DNA of 64,000 bases, from assembly GCA_902537665.1 (NCBI GenBank), contig CACBCE010000005.1, positions 33,118 through 97,117 on the forward strand. The letters run 5' to 3'. Under the pieces are notes generated by a model, which had not been told where the DNA came from, made no database searches, and saw only the letters and a list, made by a program, of their open reading frames with translations. Below, piece by piece: positions 37,085 through 48,254 of this stretch; the first letter of the stretch is position 1, and each line of letters opens with the position of its first letter. Position numbers and translations under genes: made by a program. The stretch comes from an uncultured Pelagibacteraceae bacterium (lineage in GTDB: Bacteria > Pseudomonadota > Alphaproteobacteria > Pelagibacterales > Pelagibacteraceae).

Positions 37085-37644
37085 TGAGAATTATTTCTGG
37101 GAAATTAAAAGGAAAAAAGTTATTTTTACCAAAAGATAAGGCGACGAGACCATTAAAAGACTTAGTTAAAGTCTCTATATTCAACTTATTAGATCATTCA
37201 AATATAGTTAAAAAAAAGTTGGAAAATTCCTCAATTTTAGATTTATTTTCCGGTACAGGTTCTTTTGGATTAGAATGCCTTTCAAGAGGATCAAAAAACG
37301 TTTATTTTTTTGAAAATTATGTTGAGGCAATCAAGGTTTTAGAAAAAAATCTTAATTTTTTTAAAAATAGTAAAAATTTTAAAATTTTTAAATTTGATTG
37401 TTTTGAATTCTTTGAGTCAAATAAAGATATAAATGAAAAATTTGATATTATCTTTTTAGATCCACCGTATAAAGAATTAAGAATAAATAAATTAATTGAA
37501 AAAATTATTCAAAAAAAAATTCTTAAAAATGATGGTTTTATTATAATTCATAGACATAAAAAAGATAAATTAGAGATAAGTAAAAAATTAAAAGTTTTAG
37601 ACGTTAGAAATTATGGAATTTCAAAAGTTTATTTTTTAAATTAA
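37084..37644 (+). CDS. rsmD: 16S rRNA m2G966 methyltransferase
   Basis: A 186-residue SAM-dependent methyltransferase. N-terminal MRIISGKLKGKKL with RPLKDLVKVSIFNLL, SAM motif ILDLFSGTGSFGLECLSRG, and the catalytic DPPY (IFLDPPYKEL). Methylates G966 of 16S rRNA. ATG 37084 overlaps the purD TGA by one base, and is preferred over GTG 37081. Its TAA interlocks with the pgi stop over TTAA. Confidence 0.93.
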   Translation: MRIISGKLKGKKLFLPKDKATRPLKDLVKVSIFNLLDHSNIVKKKLENSSILDLFSGTGSFGLECLSRGSKNVYFFENYVEAIKVLEKNLNFFKNSKNFKIFKFDCFEFFESNKDINEKFDIIFLDPPYKELRINKLIEKIIQKKILKNDGFIIIHRHKKDKLEISKKLKVLDVRNYGISKVYFLN

Positions 37645-38798
37645 GATCTAACTAAAATTTTTTTAGTCTCTTTTTTTATCAGTTCAACAGCTGGTTGGTC
37701 ATAAGGATTTATCTTTAAAGCCTTCGCAATCAAAATTGTTTCAATAATAAAAAAAGAAAATAATTCTCCTAGTGCTTCCTCACTTTTAGTTTTAATTAAG
37801 AAACTTCTGAAAGGTATATTTTTTTTTTTAAAAACATTTTGAGTTGCAATAATTTGTGACGATAAAATATTGCTTAATTTCTTATTTCTCAAAAATTTTA
37901 CATCCTCTGGGATTATTCTAGAATTTATCCTCGCATCAAGCTTTTCTTGAGAATAAAAAAAAGTATAAAAATTATTTTTTTGTCCCTCTAAGTATAATTG
38001 CATTAAACTATGATTATCTTTTGGCATTGTCGAAATCATTGGAAAAACCCCATGTCCCTTTTTTCCCAAACTTTCTGCTACAAGTTGTTGATACCATTTT
38101 AATAAATTATCTGCTGTTTCGTCATAATTTAAAATCACAGAATTAGTTTTTTTAAACCTTATTAGCTCTAAAATACTTGCAACATTACTTATAATAGAGT
38201 CAAAAAAAGATTTATTCTTTATTAAATTATTTAACTGCTTAAATTTTCTAACATTTAGCCCCATTAATTCTGCTGGTAACATTCCTACTTCAGATAAGAC
38301 CGAGTATCTTCCGCCTATATAATTATTATGATCTATAATTTCATTTTTGAGCTTTAAACCAATATCTTTTAAAATACTTTTTTTATTTTCCGTAATAAAA
38401 ATATTTTTTTCTTTTTTATTTATATATATGTTTGAATTAACAATTGTTTCTAATGTGTTTCCAGATTTTGAAATTACTAAATTTAAATAATCTTTTTTGG
38501 GATAAAATTTTCTGTGGCTTAAGTTGGATATAAAAGTAAAATCTCTATTAATCTTGTGTTTTAAAAAATCATAAATTCCATGTGTTCCCAATGATGAACC
38601 ACCCATTCCAAATATTCTTATGAATTTAAATTTTTTAAATTTTTTAAGAAAGTTTTTTGTATAACTGTATTTATATTTATTAGTTAAAGAAGTGATCACT
38701 TCATCTTCAGAATTGATACATTCTTTTAGGTATTTTTGTAAACTTTTACTTTTCTTTTTTTTTACAAAACTTTTAAAGGAAACAAAATTAGTTAACAT
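37641..38798 (-). CDS. pgi: Glucose-6-phosphate isomerase (short form)
   Basis: Interconverts glucose-6-P and fructose-6-P. The PGI signatures are present: FGMGGSSLGTHGIYDFL, ISKSGNTLETI (sugar-phosphate SIS fold), NYIGGRYSVLSEVGMLPA and the C-terminal YDQPAVELIKKE. At 385 residues it is much shorter than the about 550-residue enterobacterial enzyme and a little shorter than the usual 440-450-residue compact form. Basic and low in GC like its neighbours; catalytic regions look complete. Confidence 0.92.
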   Translation of the reverse strand: MLTNFVSFKSFVKKKKSKSLQKYLKECINSEDEVITSLTNKYKYSYTKNFLKKFKKFKFIRIFGMGGSSLGTHGIYDFLKHKINRDFTFISNLSHRKFYPKKDYLNLVISKSGNTLETIVNSNIYINKKEKNIFITENKKSILKDIGLKLKNEIIDHNNYIGGRYSVLSEVGMLPAELMGLNVRKFKQLNNLIKNKSFFDSIISNVASILELIRFKKTNSVILNYDETADNLLKWYQQLVAESLGKKGHGVFPMISTMPKDNHSLMQLYLEGQKNNFYTFFYSQEKLDARINSRIIPEDVKFLRNKKLSNILSSQIIATQNVFKKKNIPFRSFLIKTKSEEALGELFSFFIIETILIAKALKINPYDQPAVELIKKETKKILVRS

Positions 38799-38800
38799 TA

Positions 38801-39115
38801 TTATTTTTGTATTTTCTCTAATATACTTTTTTCTAAACTAGTGCTAGATTTTTCTGTATTTTGATTTTCAGAATTATCATTTTTAAATTCTATCTCAATT
38901 TGAGACTCTTCTTTCTCAGTTTCTTTAATGCCTTCCTCTGGATTTGGTAATTTAGAAAAGTCTGGAGGTAAAACTAATGGGTCTTTTTTTTCAATCAAAA
39001 ACTCGTCTCCGGATGTAGATTTTCTTTTTAACTTAAATCCCTCCAGGCCACCTGAGCATGAGAACAAAAATAAACTAACCGTAAAAATTTTTAAAATGTT
39101 ATTAATAGTTCTCAT
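38801..39115 (-). CDS. DUF3035-like lipoprotein
   Basis: A 104-residue lipoprotein: lipobox FLFSCSGG puts the lipidated Cys at about 20. The following DEFLIEKKDPLVLPPDFSKLPNPEEG matches the D-E-F-x-V-...-PLVLPPDF core of DUF3035, a small alphaproteobacterial family of unknown role; the acidic tail is low complexity. It overlaps the end of lspA by 14 bases, so the lipoprotein signal peptidase and a lipoprotein substrate are in one transcript. Confidence 0.72.
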   Translation of the reverse strand: MRTINNILKIFTVSLFLFSCSGGLEGFKLKRKSTSGDEFLIEKKDPLVLPPDFSKLPNPEEGIKETEKEESQIEIEFKNDNSENQNTEKSSTSLEKSILEKIQK

Positions 39116-39590
39116 TTTTAAATTTTTTATTACCTAAAATTTCAATACTAATTAAACATATTATACCAAGCGTAATAAATATATCAGCAACGTTAAATAT
39201 AAACCAATGAAAATTGTTAATGTGGATATCAATAAAATCAGGCACAGCTGAATAAAAAATTCTATCAAAAATATTTCCGAATGAACCTCCTATAATCATG
39301 ATAAAGCTGAATTTTTCAAATCCTTTTGATTTAAACATTAACCAAATAATTACTATTGTTATCAAGATTATAAAGATTGTTAGTAAATTATAATATAATT
39401 TTTCGTCAAAAGAAAATAAACCAAAAGCGATACCTTCATTCCAAATCAAATTAAAACTTAAAAAAGAGGTAACACTAATTCCATGTTGTTCATAGGTTTC
39501 TGAAGAACCAATGATCAATAATTTACTTACTCGATCAATAAAAAAAATAAAAATAATTATAGAAAAATCTATTAAATGTTTCTTAAACAT
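39102..39590 (-). CDS. lspA: Lipoprotein signal peptidase (SPase II)
   Basis: Cleaves prolipoprotein signal peptides. 162 residues with four transmembrane helices. Catalytic aspartates are in GGSFGNIFDRIF...VPDFIDIH and FNVADIFITLG, and NLIWNEGIAFGLFS is the conserved first-loop motif (NxGxAFG). ATG 39590 is chosen rather than the 39656 frame opening, which lies inside ileS; it starts one base after the ileS stop. The ileS-lspA order is widespread. Confidence 0.95.
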   Translation of the reverse strand: MFKKHLIDFSIIIFIFFIDRVSKLLIIGSSETYEQHGISVTSFLSFNLIWNEGIAFGLFSFDEKLYYNLLTIFIILITIVIIWLMFKSKGFEKFSFIMIIGGSFGNIFDRIFYSAVPDFIDIHINNFHWFIFNVADIFITLGIICLISIEILGNKKFKNENY

Positions 39591-39591
39591 T

Positions 39592-42312
39592 TTATTTACA
39601 ATTTGGTCTTTCACATGGTGCGCTTCTAATTTTCCAGCATATTGGACATTTTTCACCCGACGCTTTGCTTGTTTCTACAATTATCTCATTTGTATCACTA
39701 TTCTCAATTTTGACTGAAGACGTTATACAAAGTTCTGATAAATCAATATTCTTGAGAAATTTTTGGTCTTCATTATTTAATTTCACAATTAACGCTGCCT
39801 CTAAACTAGACCCTATATCTTTGCTTGCTCGTTTTTGCTCGATACTAAGATTGCAGATATCTCTTATTTTGATTAATTTCTCCCATTTAGAATTAAGATT
39901 AGAATTATAAAATTTTTTAGGAAAATCTAAAAATTTTTCAAGATGAATACTTTTATTGTTTTTTAAAATAAGTTGGTAAATTTCTTCAGTTGTAAAAGAT
40001 AGAATTGGTGCAAACCATCTTATTAAAGAATTAAGAATAACATTTAACAAAATAAGTGTAGATTTTCTTTTTTTGGAATTTATTGGATCACAGTACAAAG
40101 TATCTTTTCTTATATCAAAGTAAAAAGCAGATAAATCAACTGTGCAAAAATTTAATAATTCTTTATACAAATTATGAAAATCATAATCTTTGAAATACTT
40201 GTTAAATTTAGAATTTAAATTGTAAATTTTATGAAGCATAAACTGCTCCAATTCTGGTAAATCTTCAATTTTGATTTTTTCTAAATTTATTTGTTCAAAA
40301 TTATCATTAAGATTTCCCAATAAATATCTAAACGTATTTCTTATTTTTCTGTAAGACTCAGCATGCTGATCTAATATTGAATAGTCTATCCGAAGATCCT
40401 CAGCATAATTTGAGGAAGCAACCCAAATTCTAAGAATATCAGCTCCATATTTTTTTAGGATATCTTCAGGTGCAATTACATTTCCTAGAGATTTTGACAT
40501 TTTTAAACCTTTGCCATCAACTACAAAACCATGAGAGAGAATAGACTCAAAAGGCGCACGATCTCTTGTTCCACAAGACTCCAAAAGAGACGAGTGAAAC
40601 CAGCCTCTATGTTGGTCAGAGCCCTCGAGATACATAGATGCAGGCCACTTTAAATCTTTTCTTTTTTCCAATACAAATGAATGTGTAGATCCACTATCAA
40701 ACCATACCTCTACGATATCACTTAACTTTTCAAAATCCTCAGCTTTATATTTTTTTCCAAGGAATTTTTGTGGATCATCCGAAAACCAACAATCAGATCC
40801 CTCTTTTTCATAAATTTTTGCTATATTTTCAAAAACTTCATCATCGACTAAAATTTTATTTGATTTCTTGTTAATAAAAATAGGTAATGGAACTCCCCAC
40901 ACTCTTTGTCTTGAAACACACCAATCAGGTCTTGTTTCAATCATCGATTTTAATCTTTCTTTTCCTTTGCTAGGATAGAAGGTTGTTTCATCAATAGCTT
41001 TTAAAGCTTTATTTCTAAGCTTATGACTATCCATAGAAATAAACCATTGAGGGGTTGCTCTGTGAACTAATGGTGCTTTAGACCTCCACGAATGAGGATA
41101 AGAGTGAACAAGTTTGCCACTTGATAATAATTTTTTTTGATCTTTTAATTTTTCAATCACAATAGAATTTGATTTGAAAATATGTATCCCCTCAAAAAGC
41201 GCTACATTTTTTGTATATCTTCCATCACCATCGACTGTTTCAATTGCTTTAATTCCATTATTCATACACAAATTAAAATCATCAGGACCATGACTTGGCG
41301 CACAATGGACAATTCCTGTACCTTGTTCTGTAGTAACGAAACGTGCTTCTAACATAGGTATGTCATATTCATAACCAATTTTTAAAAAGGGGTGATTACA
41401 TATTGTTCCTTTAAAATCTTTACCTTTAAAATTTTTTAATTTTTGGAAACTTTGGATTTTTGTATCTTTTACAACTGAGTCTATTAATGCATCTGCAATA
41501 ACAATTTTTTTGTTTTTAAAATCTCCATCATCATTTACTTCGACTAATGAATAATCTAAGCTTTCGTTGTAAGCTAAGGCTTTATTGGCTGGGATAGTCC
41601 ATGGAGTAGTTGTCCAAATTACAATTTCACTATCATTTAATTCTTTAATGTTTGATGATTTGACTGGAAAAGATGCATATATGGTATCTGACTTATGATC
41701 TTGATATTCAACTTCTGCATCTGCTAAAGCTGTTTTTTCAACAGTTGACCATAAAACAGGTTTAAAACCTCTATACAAACTTCCTTCTTTTAAAAATTTA
41801 CCTAACTCTCTTACTATTTGAGCTTCCGCATCAAAACTCATAGTAGAATAATAATTATCCCAATCTCCCACAACTCCTAATCTTTTGAATTGATCTTTGT
41901 GAATATCTATCCATTTTTCCGCAAAAGCCCTACACTCTTTTCTAAACTCAACGATTGGAACTTCATTTTTGTTTTTTTTATTTTTTTTGTATTGCTCCTC
42001 AATTTTCCACTCTATTGGTAATCCATGACAGTCCCATCCTGGAACATAGACAGAGTCTTTACCATCCATCTGATGAAATCTCACAATTATATCCTTTAAA
42101 ATTTTATTCAAAGCTGTACCCATGTGTATATTGCCATTCGCATAGGGAGGACCATCGTGAAGAACAAATTTTTCCTCTCCTTTTCTCGATTTTCTTAATT
42201 CGTCATAAAGATTTATTTTTTGCCAAAATTTCAAAATTTCCGGTTCTCTTGTTGGCAAATTTGCTTTCATCGAAAAAGCAGTTTTAGGAAGATTAATTTG
42301 TGATTTGTTCAT
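39592..42312 (-). CDS. ileS: Isoleucyl-tRNA synthetase
   Basis: Charges tRNA-Ile. The 906-residue class I synthetase has the HIGH-type motif PPYANGNIHMGTALNKILKD near 55-75, GWDCHGLPIEWKIE, the CP1 editing domain, WFDSGSTHSFVLE, the KMSKS motif KGLKMSKSLGN near 595, and a C-terminal zinc-like tail CPICWKIRSAPCERPNC. The end is compact, with no residues after the Cys cluster. Standard bacterial type 1 enzyme. Confidence 0.97.
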   Translation of the reverse strand: MNKSQINLPKTAFSMKANLPTREPEILKFWQKINLYDELRKSRKGEEKFVLHDGPPYANGNIHMGTALNKILKDIIVRFHQMDGKDSVYVPGWDCHGLPIEWKIEEQYKKNKKNKNEVPIVEFRKECRAFAEKWIDIHKDQFKRLGVVGDWDNYYSTMSFDAEAQIVRELGKFLKEGSLYRGFKPVLWSTVEKTALADAEVEYQDHKSDTIYASFPVKSSNIKELNDSEIVIWTTTPWTIPANKALAYNESLDYSLVEVNDDGDFKNKKIVIADALIDSVVKDTKIQSFQKLKNFKGKDFKGTICNHPFLKIGYEYDIPMLEARFVTTEQGTGIVHCAPSHGPDDFNLCMNNGIKAIETVDGDGRYTKNVALFEGIHIFKSNSIVIEKLKDQKKLLSSGKLVHSYPHSWRSKAPLVHRATPQWFISMDSHKLRNKALKAIDETTFYPSKGKERLKSMIETRPDWCVSRQRVWGVPLPIFINKKSNKILVDDEVFENIAKIYEKEGSDCWFSDDPQKFLGKKYKAEDFEKLSDIVEVWFDSGSTHSFVLEKRKDLKWPASMYLEGSDQHRGWFHSSLLESCGTRDRAPFESILSHGFVVDGKGLKMSKSLGNVIAPEDILKKYGADILRIWVASSNYAEDLRIDYSILDQHAESYRKIRNTFRYLLGNLNDNFEQINLEKIKIEDLPELEQFMLHKIYNLNSKFNKYFKDYDFHNLYKELLNFCTVDLSAFYFDIRKDTLYCDPINSKKRKSTLILLNVILNSLIRWFAPILSFTTEEIYQLILKNNKSIHLEKFLDFPKKFYNSNLNSKWEKLIKIRDICNLSIEQKRASKDIGSSLEAALIVKLNNEDQKFLKNIDLSELCITSSVKIENSDTNEIIVETSKASGEKCPICWKIRSAPCERPNCK

Positions 42313-42313
42313 T

Positions 42314-43240
42314 TTATTTTTTTGCTATCAATAAATCAGTTTTAATTTGTCTTCTAAGCAGTTCAACATTTTTAAATTTTTTTTCTTTTCTAATAAATTT
42401 TTTAAATTCTACTGTTAAATACTTATTATAAAGATTTCCAGAAAAATTAAATATATGAACCTCTAATAATATTTTTTTTCCATTAAATGTTGGTCGATAG
42501 CCTAAATTAGCAATTCCTTTTAAATAATTATTTTTACCATTCCATTTTACTTTTACTGCATATACACCTGGGCAGGCTAAAATATAATCTTTAATATCAA
42601 TATTTGCGGTTGGGAAGCCAATTTTTTTTCCTAGCTGTCTTCCCCTTTGAACCTTTCCTACAATTGACCAGTTTCTATTCAGAATTTTATTAGCTTTTTC
42701 TAATTTTCCTTTTTGCAAAAGTTTTCTAACCAATGATGAAGATGCTATTTTCTTATTGGTTAACAATGGTTGAGGTTTGATTACTTTATAACCACATATT
42801 CTCTCAAATTTAATTAATTGTCTAACGTTACCTTCTCTCTTATTCCCAAATCTAAAATTATTGCTAACAAAAATGAATTTTGGTTTTAACTTTTTTCCCA
42901 AAATTTCTTTTATGAAAGTTATTGATTTTATTTTTGAGAATTTTCGATCAAATTTTTTTATAATTATAAATTCTACATTAAGATCTTTGAGATTATCAAT
43001 TTTTTGCTGCAAACTAGATATCCTAAAATTATTTAAATTTTTGTTAAAAAACATCTTTGGCATCGGTTCAAAAGTTAACACACCAATTTTTGTTAAATAT
43101 CTTTTTTTATATTTTTTAGCTAATGAAAATAATTTTTGATGTCCTTTATGGACTCCATCGAAGTTACCAATTAATATAATGGAATTTTTGTATCTAGTAT
43201 CGATATTAAAATTTTTATATATTTTTTTTGAATTTACCAT
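42314..43240 (-). CDS. ribF: Bifunctional riboflavin kinase / FMN adenylyltransferase
   Basis: Makes FMN then FAD. The 308-residue protein has the N-terminal nucleotidyltransferase (IGNFDGVHKGHQKLF near 25, FRFGNKREGN, and SSLVRKLLQKGKLEKA) and the C-terminal kinase (GRQLGKKIGFPTANI, GVYAVKV, NLGYRPTF, LEVHIFNF). FAD supply suits the many flavoproteins in this window. It overlaps the HAD gene end by 7 bases and precedes ileS by one base. Confidence 0.95.
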   Translation of the reverse strand: MVNSKKIYKNFNIDTRYKNSIILIGNFDGVHKGHQKLFSLAKKYKKRYLTKIGVLTFEPMPKMFFNKNLNNFRISSLQQKIDNLKDLNVEFIIIKKFDRKFSKIKSITFIKEILGKKLKPKFIFVSNNFRFGNKREGNVRQLIKFERICGYKVIKPQPLLTNKKIASSSLVRKLLQKGKLEKANKILNRNWSIVGKVQRGRQLGKKIGFPTANIDIKDYILACPGVYAVKVKWNGKNNYLKGIANLGYRPTFNGKKILLEVHIFNFSGNLYNKYLTVEFKKFIRKEKKFKNVELLRRQIKTDLLIAKK

Positions 43241-44052
43241 TTCAGCTCTGATTGAATATAATTACAAATTGCTTCATAAGATTTTGCAACTTTTTCAATT
43301 CCTTTTTCTTTAATTTCATCCTTATGAATTCCATTTGAAATTATTAAAGAGTCATAATTTAAAAGGTTTGCTCCTTTTATATCAGTATTTAAATTATCAC
43401 CTATAGAGAGAATCTTTTTATTCTTATTATCCGTAGATTGATTGTAAACCTCAGGATAAGGTTTTCCAAAGTAAACAACTTCTCCACCCATTTTTTCAAA
43501 AACCATTGCGACAGAACCAGCACAAAATTCTCTAGTGTTTCCTCTGTCAACGATCAGGTCTGGATTTGTGCAAATCATTTTTTTTTTAATATTTTTTTCG
43601 AACAAATTTTTATAATATTTTAAATCTTCATCATGATCATCAAATAATCCTGTACACAAAATATAATCAGATTTATCTATATTATTTAATTTCATCTTTT
43701 CAAAATCTTTGAATAAATCAAAATCTCTTGGGGGCCCCACGTGAAAAAAAGTTTTATTAATTAAATTCTTCTTTAAATAAATGAGGGCTGCCTCGCCAGA
43801 GGTAAAAACATGTTCTCTAATCTCTTTTTCCATGCCTAGCTTCTCTAAAAAAGATTTAACTGCGTGATTAGGTCTAGGAGCATTTGTGAGTAAAATATAG
43901 TCCTTTCTTTTTTTATTGATTTCTTTGAGAGCTTTTATTGCCTCAAAGTGTAGAGTGACCCCGTTATGAACCACTCCCCATAAGTCAACATAAAATAGCT
44001 GATAATTGTCTGCTATAGAACTTAAACCCTCTTTATCTAAATTTTTAGTCAT
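43234..44052 (-). CDS. HAD-superfamily IIA hydrolase (NagD-like)
   Basis: A 272-residue HAD phosphatase of the class IIA type: nucleophile motif FYVDLWGVVHNGV (DLWG), LTNAPRPN as motif II, CAGSVAMVFEKMGGEVVYFGKPYPEVY with the motif III Lys, and SIGDNLNTDIKGANLLNYDSLII with GDNL-TD as motif IV. This matches the alphaproteobacterial subfamily usually next to ribF. Substrate unknown; sugar or glycerol phosphates are possible. ATG 44052 preferred over TTG 44055. Confidence 0.85.
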   Translation of the reverse strand: MTKNLDKEGLSSIADNYQLFYVDLWGVVHNGVTLHFEAIKALKEINKKRKDYILLTNAPRPNHAVKSFLEKLGMEKEIREHVFTSGEAALIYLKKNLINKTFFHVGPPRDFDLFKDFEKMKLNNIDKSDYILCTGLFDDHDEDLKYYKNLFEKNIKKKMICTNPDLIVDRGNTREFCAGSVAMVFEKMGGEVVYFGKPYPEVYNQSTDNKNKKILSIGDNLNTDIKGANLLNYDSLIISNGIHKDEIKEKGIEKVAKSYEAICNYIQSELKW

Positions 44053-44121
44053 CAAATTAATCTATAAACCATAAAACCCGCAAATTCCTTTATTTTTTAA
44101 GTAACTAATTTTTAACTATAT

Positions 44122-44150
44122 CTTGAAATAGTAAAGCCAATCTCTATATG
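44122..44150 (+). promoter_or_regulatory. Sigma-32-like heat-shock promoter of groESL
   Basis: CTTGAAA (44122-44128) followed after 15 bases by CTATATG (44144-44150) resembles the RpoH promoter (CTTGAA ... C-x-CATNT / CTATATT in alphaproteobacteria). It lies 26 bases before the groES ATG, with AAGGAG as ribosome site at 44165-44170. No CIRCE inverted repeat is seen. The same CTTGAAA element lies upstream of hsp20. Confidence 0.6.
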
Positions 44151-44175
44151 AAGATCATACTAATAAGGAGAATTT

Positions 44176-44466
44176 ATGAAATTTAGACCGTTACACGATA
44201 GAGTTTTAATAGAAGTTTTAGATAGCAGCGAAAAAACTGCTGGAGGAATAATCATACCAGATACAGCACAGGAAAAACCTCAAGAAGGTAAAGTAGTAGC
44301 AGTTGGTGGTGGTGCTAAAACTGAAGACGGTAAAACCATACCAATGGATGTGAAAGTTGGAGATAAAGTTTTATTTGGCAAATGGTCAGGAACTGAAGTC
44401 AAAATTGATGGCAAAGAATACAGCATAATGAAAGAGTCAGACATTATGGGTATTTCAAGCAAGTAA
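44176..44466 (+). CDS. groES: Co-chaperonin GroES
   Basis: The 96-residue lid of the GroEL chamber. [13 protein letters not shown], then the mobile loop [20 protein letters not shown], and [29 protein letters not shown]. Preceded by the heat-shock-like promoter and the ribosome site AAGGAG; followed by groEL after 23 bases with its own AAGGAG (44476-44481). Confidence 0.98.
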   Translation: MKFRPLHDRVLIEVLDSSEKTAGGIIIPDTAQEKPQEGKVVAVGGGAKTEDGKTIPMDVKVGDKVLFGKWSGTEVKIDGKEYSIMKESDIMGISSK

Positions 44467-44471
44467 TTTAA

Positions 44472-46151
<1,680 letters not shown>

Positions 46152-46175
46152 CCCATCTTAAATATTAAAGAATTT

Positions 46176-46205
46176 AAAGGCCATCTTTTGATGGCCTTTT
46201 TTTTT
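46176..46205 (+). terminator. Intrinsic terminator after groEL
   Basis: The hairpin GGCCATC-TTTT-GATGGCC (46179-46196) is extended by flanking AAA/TTT pairing and followed by nine or so T residues. This is the clearest rho-independent terminator in the window and separates groESL from the small ORF that follows. Confidence 0.88.
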
Positions 46206-46225
46206 GGAAATATTAAAATAATTTA

Positions 46226-46342
46226 ATGTCAAAAAGATACAGCGGAAAATCGTTCAAGGACTCAAGTCTAAATAAAAAACCAAAATTTACTCTAAAAGAA
46301 AAAAGAAGATTAAAAAGAGAAAAGGCAAAAAAAACAAAATAA
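46226..46342 (+). CDS. Very basic 38-residue hypothetical protein
   Basis: A short frame, MSKRYSGKSFKDSSLNKK... with a C-terminal EKRRLKREKAKKTK run, starting ATG 46226 and ending TAA 46342. About half the residues are Lys or Arg, and an amphipathic helix is likely from residue 22 onward. It sits exactly between two intrinsic terminators (46176-46205 and 46364-46384), which implies its own transcription unit. It could be a nucleic-acid or ribosome-associated microprotein; alternatively the segment could be a small RNA with a chance frame. I do not recognise a family. Confidence 0.5.
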   Translation: MSKRYSGKSFKDSSLNKKPKFTLKEKRRLKREKAKKTK

Positions 46343-46363
46343 CGACATTTTTTTATCAAAATC

Positions 46364-46384
46364 CCAATATTTATTGGTTTTTTT
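46364..46384 (+). terminator. Intrinsic terminator after the small basic ORF
   Basis: CCAAT-ATTT-ATTGG (46364-46377) followed by seven T (46378-46384). The stem is short and AT-rich but has the right layout. It separates the 38-codon ORF from typA. Confidence 0.6.
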
Positions 46385-46427
46385 AAAGTTTTCAAAAAAA
46401 ATTTTTAAGGTATAAGAGCCAGGATTT

Positions 46428-48254
46428 ATGAGCAAAGATATTAGAAACATCACCATAATCGCACACGTTGATCACGGAAAAACTACCTTAATTGATAATC
46501 TAATGAAGCAGAGCGGTTCGTTTAGGGAAAATGAAGTTGTTGATGAAAGATTAATGGATTCAGGTGAACTTGAGAAAGAAAGAGGAATAACAATTTTAGC
46601 AAAACCTGCATCTATTAATTGGAAAGATTCAAGAATAAATATTATTGATACACCAGGTCACCGAGATTTCGCAGCAGAAGTTGAGAGAGTTTTAAGCATG
46701 GCAGATGGCGCATTACTTTTAATAGATTCTGCTGAAGGAGTTATGCCTCAAACAAAATTCGTTTTATCTAAAGCTCTAAAACAAGGCTTAAAACCTATTG
46801 TTGTAATCAATAAATTGGACAAATCAGATCAAAGAGCTAATGAAGTTTTAGATGAGACTTTTGATTTATTTGTAAGTTTAGATGCAAATGAAGATCAACT
46901 AGATTTCCCAGTTTTATATGCAAGTGGAAGATCTGGTTGGGCTGATAAAGAAATTGATGGTCCAAGGGAAAATTTAAATCCTTTATTAGATCAAATTATT
47001 GATCATGTAAAACCTGCTGAACTTGATAAAACAAAACCTTTTGCAATGCTGTCTACTCTTCTTTATGCAGATAATTTCTTAGGTAGAAGCTTGGTCGGAA
47101 GAATTGCTCAAGGAACTGCAAAAGCTAATCAATCGATCAAGGCAATAAATCTTAAAGGTGAAAAAGTGGATGAAGGAAGACTTACTAAAATTTTTAGATA
47201 TGAGGGCACAAAAAAAGTACCAATCGAAATTGGTGAGGCGGGAGATATTGTAGTTGTCGCTGGTTTAGAAAAAGCAAATGTTGCTGACACAATTTGTAAT
47301 CTTGAGGTAAATGATCCTATCAAAGCTACTCCAATCGATCCACCAACAATGTCTATTACCATTACTGTAAACACATCTCCTCTTGCAGGAACTGAGGGTA
47401 AAAAACTTACAAGTACTCAAATAAGAGATAGGTTGCTTCAAGAAGCACAGAATAATGTTGGAATTACTTTTACGGAAAATAAAGGTAACGATTCTTTTGT
47501 TGTAAGTGGTCGAGGTGAATTGATGTTAGAAATTTTACTTACTCAAATGAGAAGAGAAGGTTTTGAAATGACTGTTAGTCCCCCAAAAGTTCTCTACAAA
47601 AAAGATGAAGATGGTAACAAACTTGAGCCAATAGAGGAAATAACTATGGATCTTGATGAGGAACATTCATCAAAGATTATTGACTCCATGAATAAAAGAA
47701 AAGGCAAATTAATAGAATTAAAAGATACTGGTAAAAATAAAAAAAGATTAATCTTTCATGCACCAACAAGAGGTTTAATGGGATACACAAGTCGGTTTCT
47801 AACACTTACAAAAGGTAATGGTGTAATTAACAGAATTTTTCATGCGTATGGACCATTTGAGGGTGAAATGGAAGGTAGAAGAAATGGTGCACTTATTTCG
47901 ATGGAACAAGGAAAAGCAGTTGCATTTGCAATATTTAATTTACAAGCTAGAGGAGAGATGTTTGTAACTCATAATGATCCTGTTTATCCAGGTATGATTG
48001 TTGGATTATCTCCAAAACCAGGAGATATGATTATTAATGTTATGAAGGGCAAAAAATTAACTAATATGAGAACACAAGGTACAGATGAAAATGTCGTTTT
48101 AACACCAGTAAGAAAAATGTCCATTGCAGAACAATTAAGCTTGTTAAATACTGATGAGGCTTTAGAAATCACTCCAGACTCTTGTAGATTGAGAAAAGCC
48201 ATTCTTGATCCACACGAAAGAAAGAGAAGTGAAAAATCAGGCGCTGCAGCCTAA
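46428..48254 (+). CDS. typA: Translational GTPase TypA/BipA
   Basis: A 608-residue ribosome-binding GTPase: G1 AHVDHGKTTLIDNLM, switch I with ERGITILAK, G3 DTPGHRDFAAEVERV, G4 NKLDKSDQR, then the EF-G-like domains and the BipA-specific C-terminal domain with TRGLMGYTSRFLT, GVINRIFHAYGPFEG and RMSIAEQLSLLN-like KMSIAEQLSLLNTDEALEITP. Acts in ribosome assembly and stress growth. The stop interlocks with the convergent gene over CTAA. Confidence 0.97.
   Translation: MSKDIRNITIIAHVDHGKTTLIDNLMKQSGSFRENEVVDERLMDSGELEKERGITILAKPASINWKDSRINIIDTPGHRDFAAEVERVLSMADGALLLIDSAEGVMPQTKFVLSKALKQGLKPIVVINKLDKSDQRANEVLDETFDLFVSLDANEDQLDFPVLYASGRSGWADKEIDGPRENLNPLLDQIIDHVKPAELDKTKPFAMLSTLLYADNFLGRSLVGRIAQGTAKANQSIKAINLKGEKVDEGRLTKIFRYEGTKKVPIEIGEAGDIVVVAGLEKANVADTICNLEVNDPIKATPIDPPTMSITITVNTSPLAGTEGKKLTSTQIRDRLLQEAQNNVGITFTENKGNDSFVVSGRGELMLEILLTQMRREGFEMTVSPPKVLYKKDEDGNKLEPIEEITMDLDEEHSSKIIDSMNKRKGKLIELKDTGKNKKRLIFHAPTRGLMGYTSRFLTLTKGNGVINRIFHAYGPFEGEMEGRRNGALISMEQGKAVAFAIFNLQARGEMFVTHNDPVYPGMIVGLSPKPGDMIINVMKGKKLTNMRTQGTDENVVLTPVRKMSIAEQLSLLNTDEALEITPDSCRLRKAILDPHERKRSEKSGAAA

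Noticed and set aside
44053..44175. CIRCE operator (HrcA) before groES
   Set aside because: No TTAGCACTC...GAGTGCTAA inverted repeat is present; the sigma-32-like boxes explain the region better.
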